Part shown: positions 8,384 to 16,490 of the stretch, in pieces
Layout of the letters: each line of letters starts with the position of its first letter
Position numbering within the stretch: position 1 is the first letter of the stretch
Assembly: GCF_905397435.1 (NCBI RefSeq)
Contig: NZ_CAJPVI010000073.1
Span: 1 to 36,247 of the forward strand
From: Cupriavidus numazuensis
GTDB lineage: Bacteria > Pseudomonadota > Gammaproteobacteria > Burkholderiales > Burkholderiaceae
Reading direction: 5' to 3'
Length of the DNA: 36,247 nt
Translations under genes and position numbers: made by a program
Notes under the pieces: model-generated
Database searches by the model: none
Told to the model about the DNA's origin: nothing
What the model saw: the letters and a program-made list of their open reading frames with translations, nothing else

Positions 8384-8399
8384 TGGCACGGCCTTCGCT
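8384..8399 (+). promoter_or_regulatory. Sigma-54 (-24/-12) promoter of the phenol operon
   Basis: TGGCAC, five bases, TCGCT gives GG (8385-8386) and GC (8397-8398) with the required 10-nt spacing, matching the TGGCAC-N5-TTGCW consensus except C for T at one position. Transcription would start near 8410, about 50 nt before dmpK. The divergent sigma-54 activator gene supports the call. Confidence 0.85.
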
Positions 8400-8460
8400 A
8401 TATGTCTCCTCATCAAAAACAGCGCACGCCAGCCGGCGTGCAGCGCAACAGGAGCGAGAC

Positions 8461-8715
8461 ATGACCACGCCCGTCGTCCCATCCGCCTCGTCAGCTTCCC
8501 GCCGGTCGCAGCCTTACGTCCGCGTGACGTCACGCGACCCGCAATGGGTCGAGTTCGAGTTCTCGCTCGGCGACCCGGCGCTGTACGTAGAGCTGGTCAT
8601 GCGCCCCGAGCAGTTCACCGCGTTCTGCACGGCGCAGTGCGCCATTACGGTGTCGCACCAGCTCGGCCGCGCGCTGGAACGCGAACGCGACAAATGGTGC
8701 GAGACCGTGGCCTGA
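8461..8715 (+). CDS. dmpK: Phenol hydroxylase assembly/accessory subunit DmpK
   Basis: An 84-residue cytoplasmic protein, first gene of the phenol operon. It carries the family pattern YVRVTSRDPQWVEFEF near the N-terminus and FCTAQCA in the middle. DmpK-type proteins are not part of the active oxygenase but help load iron into the large subunit. AGGAG at 8450-8454 is 6 nt before the ATG; the frame is open upstream but has no better start. 47 bp separate it from dmpL. Confidence 0.9.
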   Translation: MTTPVVPSASSASRRSQPYVRVTSRDPQWVEFEFSLGDPALYVELVMRPEQFTAFCTAQCAITVSHQLGRALERERDKWCETVA

Positions 8716-8762
8716 AGCCACGGCAGCACGACATCCACCAGGGAGACAGGAGAGCCCACATC

Positions 8763-9785
8763 ATGCAAATCGATATCCGCACGGACAGCGTCAGCCCGAT
8801 CCGCCAGACCTTCGCCAACCTGGCACGCCGCCTCGGCGCCGACAAGCCGGCCACACGCTACCAGGAAGCGATGTACGACCTGCAGCCGGAAACCAGCTTC
8901 CACTACCGCCCGCTGTGGCAGCCGCAGTACGAGCTGTACGATGCGCGCCGCACACAGGTGGTCATGCAGGACTGGTACGCACTGAAGGACCCGCGCCAGT
9001 TCTATTACGGCAGCTACGTCAACGCCCGCGCCCGCCAGCAGGAGACGATGGAGAAGAACCTGGAGTTCGTGGAGAAGCGCGGCCTGCTGGCATCGCTGCC
9101 CGAACCGCTGCGCGAGCTGCTGACGATCGGCGTGGTGCCGCTGCGCCATGTCGAATGGGCCGCCAACATGAACAACGCCGCCATTACTGCTTATGGCTTC
9201 GGCTCCGCCATCACCGAAGCGGCGATGTTCCAGACCATGGACCGCCTCGGCATCGCGCAGTACCTGACCCGCATCGGCCTGCTGGTGGGCGACAAGGCGG
9301 CCGTCGATGCGGCCAAGGCGGCATGGATGGAAGACCTGGCGTGGCAGCCGCTGCGCCATGCGATCGAGGACCTGCTGGTGCGTGACGACTGGTTCGAGCT
9401 GCACGTGGCGCAGAACCTGGTGATGGACGGGCTGCTGTACCCGCTGATTTATCAGCGCCTGGATGCACGCCTGTCCGCCGAAAGCCCGGCGTTCTCGCTG
9501 GTCACCGACTTCATGAACGCCTGGTACGCCGAGACCGCGCGCTGGGTCGACGCCACGATCAAGACCGCGGCGCAGGAGTCGCCCGAGAACGCCAGCGTGA
9601 TTGCCGGCTTTGCCTTCACGTGGCTCGACCGCTTCCACCACGCGCTGGCGCCGCTCGCACGCCGCCTGTTTGCCGGGGAGGCCGCGGCCGCGCTGGACGA
9701 GACAGTCGCCGCGCTGACGAAGCGGCTTGCCGGGCTGGGCCTGGTCCGTGCCACTGACGATACGCCGGCCAAAGCCGCTGCCTGA
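8763..9785 (+). CDS. dmpL: Phenol hydroxylase beta (small oxygenase) subunit DmpL
   Basis: A 340-residue helical subunit of the bacterial multicomponent diiron monooxygenase. It has the ferritin-like fold of the oxygenase partner subunit but lacks the iron-ligand ExxH pairs, as expected for DmpL. Characteristic segments are RRTQVVMQDWYALKDPRQFYYGSYV (about 61-85) and VEWAANMNNAAITAYGFG in the middle. It pairs with DmpN and DmpO to form the hydroxylase dimer that turns phenol into catechol. AGGAGA at 8748-8753 precedes the ATG. The frame runs open far upstream, but homology starts at this ATG. Confidence 0.95.
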   Translation: MQIDIRTDSVSPIRQTFANLARRLGADKPATRYQEAMYDLQPETSFHYRPLWQPQYELYDARRTQVVMQDWYALKDPRQFYYGSYVNARARQQETMEKNLEFVEKRGLLASLPEPLRELLTIGVVPLRHVEWAANMNNAAITAYGFGSAITEAAMFQTMDRLGIAQYLTRIGLLVGDKAAVDAAKAAWMEDLAWQPLRHAIEDLLVRDDWFELHVAQNLVMDGLLYPLIYQRLDARLSAESPAFSLVTDFMNAWYAETARWVDATIKTAAQESPENASVIAGFAFTWLDRFHHALAPLARRLFAGEAAAALDETVAALTKRLAGLGLVRATDDTPAKAAA

Positions 9786-9801
9786 CACCGAGGAGACCGC
9801 C

Positions 9802-10074
9802 ATGACCGCACAGATCGTATTCATCGCCCTGCAGGCCAACGAAGAGATGCGTCCCGTCATCGACGCCATCGAGGCCGACAACCCGCATGCCACCGTCAAC
9901 CGCTACCCGGCCATGGTCAAGATCGACGCGCCCGGGCGGCTCGAGATCAACCGCGCGAGCGTGGAAGAGCGCATGGGCCGCACATGGGACGTGCAGGAGC
10001 TGCAGCTCGGCCTGATCTCGCTGGCCGGCAACATCGACGAAACCGAAGACCAGTTCGTGCTGGCCTGGCACTGA
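9802..10074 (+). CDS. dmpM: Phenol hydroxylase effector (coupling) protein DmpM
   Basis: A 90-residue cofactor-less regulatory component, the counterpart of MmoB/TmoD. It binds the oxygenase and is required for efficient coupling of electron transfer to hydroxylation. The sequence starts MTAQIVFIALQANEEMRPVI and contains the MVKIDAPG and LEINR segments typical of the family. AGGAG lies 7 nt before the ATG. It begins 16 bp after dmpL; 49 bp follow before dmpN. Confidence 0.93.
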   Translation: MTAQIVFIALQANEEMRPVIDAIEADNPHATVNRYPAMVKIDAPGRLEINRASVEERMGRTWDVQELQLGLISLAGNIDETEDQFVLAWH

Positions 10075-10123
10075 GCCGGACATCGAACCGCAAATCGAAC
10101 AGCACATACCAGGAGACAAGAAC

Positions 10124-11716
10124 ATGACCACCGCTACCGCCATCGCCTCCGCCGCGCGGCAGGCTGCCAGGCCCAAGCTGTCGCTCAAGGAGAAGTACGC
10201 GATCCTCACGCGTGACCTCGGCTGGGAAACCACTTACCAGTCGATGGATGCCGTATTCCCGCAAGACAAGTTCGAAGGCATCGTGATCCACGATTGGGAC
10301 GGCTGGGAAGACCCGTTCCGCCTGACCATGGACGCGTACTGGAAATTCCAGTCCGAGAAGGAGCGCAAGCTGTACGCGATCATCGATGCGTTCCAGCAGA
10401 ACAACGGCCAGCTCAACGTCACCGACGCGCGCTACGTGAACGCGCTCAAGCTGTTCCTGACCGGCGTGTCGCCACTGGAATATGCCGCGCACCGCGGCTT
10501 CGCGATGGCCGGCCGCACGCTGCGCGGCGTGGGTGCGAGGGTTGCGTGCCAGATGCAATCGGTCGACGAGCTGCGCCACTGCCAGACCCAGATCCACACC
10601 ATCAGCCACTACAACAAGTACTTCAACGGCTTTGCCGACTGGCGCCACCTGCACGACCGGCTGTGGTACCTGTCGGTGCCCAAGTCGTATTTTGAAGATG
10701 CGATGACGGCAGGGCCGTTCGAGTTCATCACGGCGATTTCGTTCTCGTTCGAATACGTGCTGACCAACCTGCTGTTCATGCCGTTCATGTCGGGCGCGGC
10801 CTACAACGGCGACATGGCCACCGTGACGTTCGGCTTCTCGGCACAGTCGGACGAATCGCGCCACATGACGCTCGGGCTCGAAGTGGTCAAGTTCATGCTG
10901 GAACAGGACCCGGCCAACCGCCCGATCATCCAGAAGTGGATCGACAAGTGGTTCTGGCGCGGCTACCGGCTGCTCACGCTGGTCGCGATGATGATGGACT
11001 ACATGCTGCCCAAGCGCGTGATGAGCTGGAAGGAAGCGTGGGAGATCTACTTCGAGCAGAACGGCGGCGCGCTGTTCGCCGACCTGGCGCGCTACGGCAT
11101 CCGCATGCCGAAGTACCACGAGCAGGCCGCGAAGGAGAAGGACCACCTGTCGCACATCGCATGGTCGATCTTCTACAACTTCAACCATGCCGCCGCCTTC
11201 CACACATGGGTGCCGGAGCCGTCGGAAATGGAGTGGCTGGCAGAGAAGTATCCCGACAGCTTCGAAAAACACTACCGTCCGCGCTTCGACTACTGGAAAC
11301 AGCAACAGGAAGCAGGGCAGCGCTGGGTCAACCCGGGCCTGCCGATGCTGTGCCAGGTGTGCCAGATCCCCATGGCCTTCACCGAGCCGGACGATCCCAC
11401 GCAGATCTGCTACCGCGAGGCCGAGCACGACGGCGACCACTACCACTTCTGCTCCGACGGCTGCCGCGACATCTTCCTCGGCGAACCCGAGAAGTACGTG
11501 CAGGCGTGGCTGCCGGTGCACCAGATCTTCCAGGGCAATTGCGGCGGCGCCACGCTGCCCGAAGTGCTCGACTGGTACCACCTGCGTCCGGAAGACCGCG
11601 GCGACTATGCCGATTCGCAAGACCGTGCGAACTGGCAGCGCTGGACCGGGGCCCCGAGCACGCAGGCAGCGGAGCAGGGCGGCAACGCCTCGTGCTGCGA
11701 TCACAAGCACGACTGA
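10124..11716 (+). CDS. dmpN: Phenol hydroxylase alpha (large, diiron) subunit DmpN
   Basis: A 530-residue catalytic subunit that inserts oxygen ortho to the phenol hydroxyl, giving catechol. The carboxylate-bridged diiron ligands are visible as E119, E149 and H152 (DELRH), E210, and E244 and H247 (DESRH). A C-terminal YHS-like zinc module follows with C410-x2-C413 and C443-x3-C447. The length fits the family (about 500-520). The extreme C-terminus, SCCDHKHD, is rich in Cys and His and could bind metal. The AGGAG at 10111-10115 is 8 nt from the ATG. The gene lies between the effector and gamma subunit genes as in dmp/pox/phl operons. Confidence 0.96.
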   Translation: MTTATAIASAARQAARPKLSLKEKYAILTRDLGWETTYQSMDAVFPQDKFEGIVIHDWDGWEDPFRLTMDAYWKFQSEKERKLYAIIDAFQQNNGQLNVTDARYVNALKLFLTGVSPLEYAAHRGFAMAGRTLRGVGARVACQMQSVDELRHCQTQIHTISHYNKYFNGFADWRHLHDRLWYLSVPKSYFEDAMTAGPFEFITAISFSFEYVLTNLLFMPFMSGAAYNGDMATVTFGFSAQSDESRHMTLGLEVVKFMLEQDPANRPIIQKWIDKWFWRGYRLLTLVAMMMDYMLPKRVMSWKEAWEIYFEQNGGALFADLARYGIRMPKYHEQAAKEKDHLSHIAWSIFYNFNHAAAFHTWVPEPSEMEWLAEKYPDSFEKHYRPRFDYWKQQQEAGQRWVNPGLPMLCQVCQIPMAFTEPDDPTQICYREAEHDGDHYHFCSDGCRDIFLGEPEKYVQAWLPVHQIFQGNCGGATLPEVLDWYHLRPEDRGDYADSQDRANWQRWTGAPSTQAAEQGGNASCCDHKHD

Positions 11717-11736
11717 ACAAGACACCGGAGACCACC

Positions 11737-12099
11737 ATGCCAGTTATCGCACTGAACCCGGGGTACGCAGGCGAAACCCGCGACCGCGTCGAGAACTTCC
11801 ACGGTAACCAGCTCGTGTATTTCGGCTGGGACCAGCATCTGCTGTTCTGCAGCCCGTTCACGCTGCCTCTGCCGCCCGACATGCCGTTCGGCGCCATGGT
11901 CAGCGATGTCATCGCGCCGCTGCTGGCGGCCCACCCCGAAGGCGCGGCAATCGACTGGACGCAGGTGCAGTGGCTGCGCGGCGGCGAACCCTTCGCGCCA
12001 GCTGCGAACGCCAGCCTGGCCGCCAACGGGCTCGGCCACAAGTCGCTGCTGCGCCTGCGCACGCCGGAACTCCGCGGCATTGCCGGCTCGTGCAACTGA
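11737..12099 (+). CDS. dmpO: Phenol hydroxylase gamma subunit DmpO
   Basis: A 120-residue third subunit of the oxygenase. Family signatures are YVFGWDQ-like YFGWDQHLLFC, the DMPFGAMVSDVIAPL segment and the C-terminal GHKSLLRLRTPEL. It stabilises the DmpLN complex. The CGGAG before the ATG and 20-bp spacing from dmpN fit an operon gene; the stop is 16 bp before dmpP. Confidence 0.93.
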   Translation: MPVIALNPGYAGETRDRVENFHGNQLVYFGWDQHLLFCSPFTLPLPPDMPFGAMVSDVIAPLLAAHPEGAAIDWTQVQWLRGGEPFAPAANASLAANGLGHKSLLRLRTPELRGIAGSCN

Positions 12100-12115
12100 C
12101 CTGATGGAGGCTGTC

Positions 12116-13174
12116 ATGACCTACCAACTGACCATCGAGCCCCTCGGGCAGACCATCGACATCGAGGAAGGCCAGACCGTGCTCGACGCCTGCCTGCGCG
12201 CCGGCGTGTGGCTGCCGCATGCCTGTGGCCACGGCCTGTGCGGGACCTGCAAGGTGCAGACCCTCGAAGGCGAACTCGATCACGGCGAAGCCTCGCCATT
12301 CGCGCTGATGGATTTCGAGCGCGAGGAAGCCAAGTGCCTGGCCTGCTGCGCCAGGCCAATGTCCGACATGGTGATCGAGGCCGATATCGAGCCCGATCCC
12401 GATGCACAGTGCCTGCCGCTGATGGATTTCACCGCGGAAGTCGTGCGCATCAAGGCGTTGACGCCGACCATCAAGGGCGTGTTCCTGCGCATCGAGGGCG
12501 AGTCGCTGCAGTTCCAGCCGGGCCAGTACGTCAATGTGTGGATCGGCAAGGAAGCCGCGCCACGCGCCTTCTCTGTCGCCAGTGCGCCGTCCGCGAACGA
12601 GATCGAGCTGAACATCCGGCTCGTGCCTGGCGGCAGTGCGACGACCTACGTGCACGAACAACTCGGCGTGGGCGAGCGCCTGCAGCTGTCGGGCCCGCTG
12701 GGCCGGTTCTTCGTGCGCAAGAGCGATCCGCGGCCGCTGGTGTTCATGGCGGGCGGCTCGGGACTGTCGAGCCCGCGTTCGATGATCCTGGACCTGCTGG
12801 AATCGGGTGACCAACGCGAGATCGTGCTGGTGCAGGGCGCACGCAATGCCGGCGAACTGTACTACCGCGATGCGTTCGAAACGATCGCGCGGCAGCACGA
12901 CAACTTCACCTACCTGCCGGTGCTGTCGGGCGAGCCCGAGCAAAGCGACTGGGCCGGCGAGCGCGGCTACGTACACGACCTTGCGGGCCGGCACTTCAGC
13001 CACGACTTCCGCGGCTGGCGCGCTTACCTGTGCGGGCCGCCGCCGATGATCGAGGCATGCATCGCCACGCTGATGCAAGGCCGCCTGTTCGAGAAAGACA
13101 TCTTCACCGAGAAGTTCCTGTCGGCAGCCGACGCGAGCCAGGCCACCCGCAGCCCGCTGTTCCGCTCGCTCTGA
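12116..13174 (+). CDS. dmpP: Phenol hydroxylase reductase DmpP (2Fe-2S, FAD)
   Basis: A 352-residue NADH-dependent reductase that feeds electrons to the diiron site. The N-terminal plant-type ferredoxin domain has Cys ligands C37, C42, C45 and C77. The FAD-binding domain carries R149-AFS, and the NAD-binding part contains the GGSGLSSPRSM motif and the CGPPPMIEA motif near the C-terminus. GGAGG lies 5 nt before ATG 12116; an upstream ATG at 12103 is out of position for this site. The length is that expected of the family (about 350). It is followed after 46 bp by catA with no gene for a DmpQ-type extra ferredoxin. Confidence 0.96.
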   Translation: MTYQLTIEPLGQTIDIEEGQTVLDACLRAGVWLPHACGHGLCGTCKVQTLEGELDHGEASPFALMDFEREEAKCLACCARPMSDMVIEADIEPDPDAQCLPLMDFTAEVVRIKALTPTIKGVFLRIEGESLQFQPGQYVNVWIGKEAAPRAFSVASAPSANEIELNIRLVPGGSATTYVHEQLGVGERLQLSGPLGRFFVRKSDPRPLVFMAGGSGLSSPRSMILDLLESGDQREIVLVQGARNAGELYYRDAFETIARQHDNFTYLPVLSGEPEQSDWAGERGYVHDLAGRHFSHDFRGWRAYLCGPPPMIEACIATLMQGRLFEKDIFTEKFLSAADASQATRSPLFRSL

Positions 13175-13220
13175 CACCGCAGCACCTGCCACATCACCCA
13201 CAAGGCCATAGGAGACAACC

Positions 13221-14138
13221 ATGGACAAGATCGCCATCGATACCGTACTGAACCGCATCGAGGAAACCACGGGCCAGAACGCCAACCCGCGCATCGCCGC
13301 CATCGTGCACCGGATGGTGCGCGACCTGTTCTACATGATCGAGGACCTCGACATCCAGCCCGAGGAGTTCTGGGCCGGCCTCAACTACCTGGCCGAAGCA
13401 GGCCGCAGCGGCGAACTGGGGCTGATCGCCCCCGGGCTTGGCTTTGACCACTTCCTGGACCTGCGCATGGACGAAGCCGAGGCACGCGCCGGCATCGCCG
13501 GTGGCACGCCGCGCACGATCGAAGGGCCGCTCTATGTGGCAGGCGCACCCGTCGCGCAAGGCGAGGCACGCCTCGACGACGGCACCGACGACGGCGAGGT
13601 GCTGGTAATGGAAGGGCAGGTGTTCGACGGCGCCGGCAAACCGCTGGCCGGCGCGAACGTGGAAGTCTGGCATGCGAACTCGATGGGCAACTACTCCTAT
13701 TTCGATCCGACCCAGAGCGCGTTCAACCTGCGCCGTACCATCGTGACCGACAGTGAAGGGCGCTACCGCCTGCGCAGCATCGTTCCCGTCGGCTACAGCG
13801 TGCCGCCGGATGGCGCCACCGAACGCCTGCTGAAGCAACTCGACCGCCACGGCACGCGGCCGGCCCACATCCACTTCTTCGTCTCGGCGCCGGGCCATCG
13901 CAAGCTGACCACGCAGATCAACATCGACGGCGACCCGTACCTGTGGGATGACTTCGCGTTCGCCACGCGCGAAGGGCTGGTGCCGCCGGTGACACGCGTC
14001 GACGACGCAGCAGCGATGCAGGCGCTGGGCGTCGACAAGCCGTTCTCGCTGATCCGGTTCAACTTCACGCTGCATGCCGACAAGGCTGAAGCGCCGCAGG
14101 CTGAGGTCGCGCGGCAGCGAGCGGCAATGCCTGCCTGA
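13221..14138 (+). CDS. catA: Catechol 1,2-dioxygenase (intradiol, ortho cleavage)
   Basis: A 305-residue non-haem Fe(III) dioxygenase that opens catechol to cis,cis-muconate, the entry to the beta-ketoadipate pathway. An N-terminal helical dimerisation domain is followed by the intradiol core. Likely iron ligands are Y158 (GNYSYFD), Y192 (VPVGY), H216 and H218 (RPAHIHFF), with R213 next to the site. The IEGPLYV motif at 100-106 is also typical. GGAG is 7 nt from the ATG. As last gene of the phenol operon it would consume the product of the hydroxylase. catB/catC were not seen in this window. Confidence 0.95.
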   Translation: MDKIAIDTVLNRIEETTGQNANPRIAAIVHRMVRDLFYMIEDLDIQPEEFWAGLNYLAEAGRSGELGLIAPGLGFDHFLDLRMDEAEARAGIAGGTPRTIEGPLYVAGAPVAQGEARLDDGTDDGEVLVMEGQVFDGAGKPLAGANVEVWHANSMGNYSYFDPTQSAFNLRRTIVTDSEGRYRLRSIVPVGYSVPPDGATERLLKQLDRHGTRPAHIHFFVSAPGHRKLTTQINIDGDPYLWDDFAFATREGLVPPVTRVDDAAAMQALGVDKPFSLIRFNFTLHADKAEAPQAEVARQRAAMPA

Positions 14139-14397
14139 GGTAAGGCGCCAGCGTGCGCGCTAGCGGCATGCTGGTGCGTCCCAAGCCTATGCGGCGTGCA
14201 TGTGTTGGTGCTGTGCCAACAGTGCGGAAGCGGTCGAAAGTCACTGACCGCCCGCGCTGCATGGCGTTTTCAGCACTAACCGCCGTATGAAGACATTCCG
14301 CCATTTCCAATGCGCCGTGCAAAGCACCAACGCGGGTGGCTGGCGGGAAACTTGCTTCTCCTCCTGTGTGACGCCACTTGCACAGTCTGGAGGTTCC
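14139..14397. other. Gap after the phenol operon
   Basis: No supported gene. A weak hairpin, TGTTGG and CCAACA arms at 14203-14221, is present without a T-tract, so no clear terminator of the operon was found. A ribosome binding site for the next gene lies at 14389-14393. Confidence 0.5.
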
Positions 14398-14781
14398 ATG
14401 CACGCACGCATTACCGCCCACAGGGGAATTCTGGTTGTCGAACTGGTGCAGAACCGAGCGACGGAGGAGGGCACCCGCTCTAACCTGGACAAGCTTCGCA
14501 GCCTGGGCACGATCATCCATGACACCCGCCGGCACCTCGGCGTTTCTGAGGAAGCGCTGTCGCTGCTCCGCGTAGTGAAACGCGGTCTTGAACGCATCGG
14601 CGATTTCGCGTGGTTCCGCAGCGACGACGGCACGGACCATTTCGCCTGGCTTGGCGGTCCGAAGCGGCTGGTCAACCCGAGTGAAGTTGCCACGGCACGG
14701 ACCTACGAGATCCTTGCGCACCAGGTCATCCCCAACGAGGTTCCCGAAGGCGCAAGAGCGGCCATCGAAGCCAACTTCTGA
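14398..14781 (+). CDS. Conserved-looking hypothetical protein, 127 aa
   Basis: Not recognised. A soluble, mixed-charge 127-residue protein with no signal peptide or membrane segment. It has a helical middle (LDKLRSLGTIIHDTRRHLG, SEEALSLLRVVKRGLE) and a C-terminal part DHFAWLGGPKRLVNP. GGAGG at 14389-14393 is 4 nt from ATG 14398 and fixes the start; the frame extends back to 14287 without another site. It stands alone between the phenol operon and the antiporter. Its good ribosome binding site and average composition suggest a real gene. Confidence 0.6.
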   Translation: MHARITAHRGILVVELVQNRATEEGTRSNLDKLRSLGTIIHDTRRHLGVSEEALSLLRVVKRGLERIGDFAWFRSDDGTDHFAWLGGPKRLVNPSEVATARTYEILAHQVIPNEVPEGARAAIEANF

Positions 14782-14937
14782 CGATTTCCGGGTAATCCCC
14801 GACTCCTGCCACGAGGCTGCGGCCTAAGGGAAATCCCCGGAAATGTGCGCCAAAAACTGGGGTATTCTGGTGCTTGGAAGTCACATCGCGGCTTACAGTG
14901 AGACAGATATCGGACCGGGCTTCCACGAGGGGACACC

Positions 14938-15132
14938 ATGACATCCTTTTTCACGACTTTCACCGCGGGTGTTTCAATCGACAGACGCCCCGACCACTAT
15001 CCGCCTGCGGCGCCGGAGCAGCCGGTGCAGCAAGCGCAGGCCGCCACGCCGGACGCGCGAGCGTCCCTGTTGACGGCAGCCAGACGCCGATTTGATGCAC
15101 TGTGCGTCGTCTGGCGCAAGCTGCGCCTGTAG
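14938..15132 (+). CDS. Possible small protein, 64 aa
   Basis: An ATG follows GAGGGGACACC, a plausible ribosome binding site. The product is unrecognised: a short hydrophobic start (MTSFFTTFTAGV), a Pro/Gln/Ala-rich middle and an Arg-rich C-terminal helix (TAARRRFDALCVVWRKLRL). Small proteins with an Arg-rich, aromatic tail occur in this group of bacteria, but the evidence is only the ribosome binding site and the composition. It could be spurious. Confidence 0.4.
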   Translation: MTSFFTTFTAGVSIDRRPDHYPPAAPEQPVQQAQAATPDARASLLTAARRRFDALCVVWRKLRL

Positions 15133-15138
15133 CGGCCA

Positions 15139-15152
15139 GCGTCTGCAGACGC
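15139..15152. promoter_or_regulatory. Perfect 14-bp palindrome upstream of the antiporter gene
   Basis: GCGTCTGCAGACGC begins 6 nt after the small ORF stop and 106 bp before the antiporter start. A perfect palindrome of this length is a reasonable operator candidate. Nearby at 15188-15203 the overlapping dyads TTGACTGTCAA and ACTGTCAACAGT add to the symmetric sequence. No binding protein can be named. Confidence 0.3.
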
Positions 15153-15257
15153 CGTCATTCGTCCTTTGAAGTCGCCTCACCATGTGCTTGACTGTCAACA
15201 GTACAAGCGCTGACCGGCACTGATCCCGCTGCCCGTTGTCGCTTCCGGAGGGCGACG

Positions 15258-16418
15258 ATGGAGCAACTGCTGGTTGATTCGGTTGTATTTCTTGCGGCGG
15301 CGCTGATTGCGGTGCCGCTGTCGGTACGCGCTGGCTTTGGCTCCGTCCTCGGGTACCTGATCGCAGGCGTCGTCATCGGGCCATGGGTCCTCAGGCTTGT
15401 GACCGATGTCGATTCGATCCTCGACATTTCCGAACTCGGCATTGTGCTGATGATGTTCATCATCGGCATCGAAATGGATCTCAAGAAGCTTTGGGCCATG
15501 CGCCGCGCCATCTTTGGCTACGGCGGCATCCAGGTCGCGCTATGCGCAGCGCTGCTCGCGGCCATCTTCACGATATTCGGTGCCCCGTGGCGCGTCGGTG
15601 TCGCCGCCGGCTTCGCGCTATCCCTGTCGTCGACCGCCATGGTGATTGCGATCCTGGAGCAGAACCGCGAGATGGATACGCCGGTGGGCCAGACCTGCTT
15701 TGGCATCCTGCTGTTTCAGGACATCGCCGCAATACCCATGATCGCGCTGCTGCCGCTGCTTGCCCCGACGCCGATCGAAGACAACGATCCGAGCGGCTGG
15801 TTGATGACGGCAAGGGCGCTGGCCATGCTGGCCGCCGTCGTCTTTGGCGGCCGCTTTATCCTGCAGCATGCGCTGCGCATCATCCAGCGAAGCGGTACCC
15901 GCGAGATTTTCACCATCTTCGCGCTGCTCTGGGTGATCGGCATTTCATTGCTGATGCATGTGGTGCACCTGTCCATGTCCCTTGGTGCCTTTGTCGCGGG
16001 AATGCTGCTCGCGGGCTCCGAATCGCGTCACGAAATCGAGGCTGACATGGCACCGTTCAAGGGCATCCTGCTCGGGCTCTTTTTCATTGCGGTGGGGATG
16101 TCGATCGACTTTCGCGTGCTGGCGGACAGGCCATGGCTGGTCGCGATGCTGGTCGTTGTGCTTGTCGGCGGCAAACTGCTGGCCCTGATGTTCCTGGCCA
16201 GCAAGATCAACCTGCCCCGCGAGCAGCGCATCTATTTCGCGATCCTGCTGTCGCAGGGCGGCGAGTTTGCCTTTGTCGTGACAGCTGCGGCACAGGCCGC
16301 GCGCTTGCTCGACAACGAGCAGTTGTCGATCGTCACGGTGGTTGTCGCGTTGTCGATGGCGACGACTCCGTTGCTGCTCCTTGCATTTCGGAAGCTGATA
16401 GCAGTGCAGCCGGCTTAG
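15258..16418 (+). CDS. KefB-like CPA2 monovalent cation/proton antiporter, membrane domain only
   Basis: A 386-residue inner-membrane protein with about 11-13 hydrophobic helices. CPA2 family hallmarks are GYLIAGVVIGPW (helices 1-2), ELGIVLMMFIIGIEMDL, SLSSTAMVIAIL, LLFQDIAAIPMIALLPLL with the conserved Gln-Asp, and SQGGEFAFVV. Transport of K+ or Na+ against H+ is expected from the family. KefB/KefC are about 600 residues and end in a cytosolic RCK (TrkA-N) domain; this protein stops directly after the last helix, at LAFRKLIAVQPA. The 72 bp to the next gene encode no continuation in any frame, so no simple frameshift explains this. GGAGG at 15247-15251 supports the start. Confidence 0.85.
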   Translation: MEQLLVDSVVFLAAALIAVPLSVRAGFGSVLGYLIAGVVIGPWVLRLVTDVDSILDISELGIVLMMFIIGIEMDLKKLWAMRRAIFGYGGIQVALCAALLAAIFTIFGAPWRVGVAAGFALSLSSTAMVIAILEQNREMDTPVGQTCFGILLFQDIAAIPMIALLPLLAPTPIEDNDPSGWLMTARALAMLAAVVFGGRFILQHALRIIQRSGTREIFTIFALLWVIGISLLMHVVHLSMSLGAFVAGMLLAGSESRHEIEADMAPFKGILLGLFFIAVGMSIDFRVLADRPWLVAMLVVVLVGGKLLALMFLASKINLPREQRIYFAILLSQGGEFAFVVTAAAQAARLLDNEQLSIVTVVVALSMATTPLLLLAFRKLIAVQPA

Positions 16419-16490
16419 GTCACTGCACCACGCGGCACGCGTCGTCAGTAACTGCCCGCGCCTGAACTCGCTTTGGCCCCGGTATTTCCT

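Noticed and set aside
14203..14221. TGTTGG/CCAACA hairpin as terminator of the phenol operon
   Set aside because: Only 6 bp, no T-tract, and 65 bp after the stop; too weak to call.
426..14858. Shared string tgtgcgccaaaaa at about 428 and about 14845
   Set aside because: A 13-base match is expected several times by chance in 36 kb, and the flanks do not align.
16419..16490. Frameshifted RCK domain after the antiporter
   Set aside because: The 72-bp gap shows no RCK-like coding in any frame and the kinase gene from the other strand follows at once.
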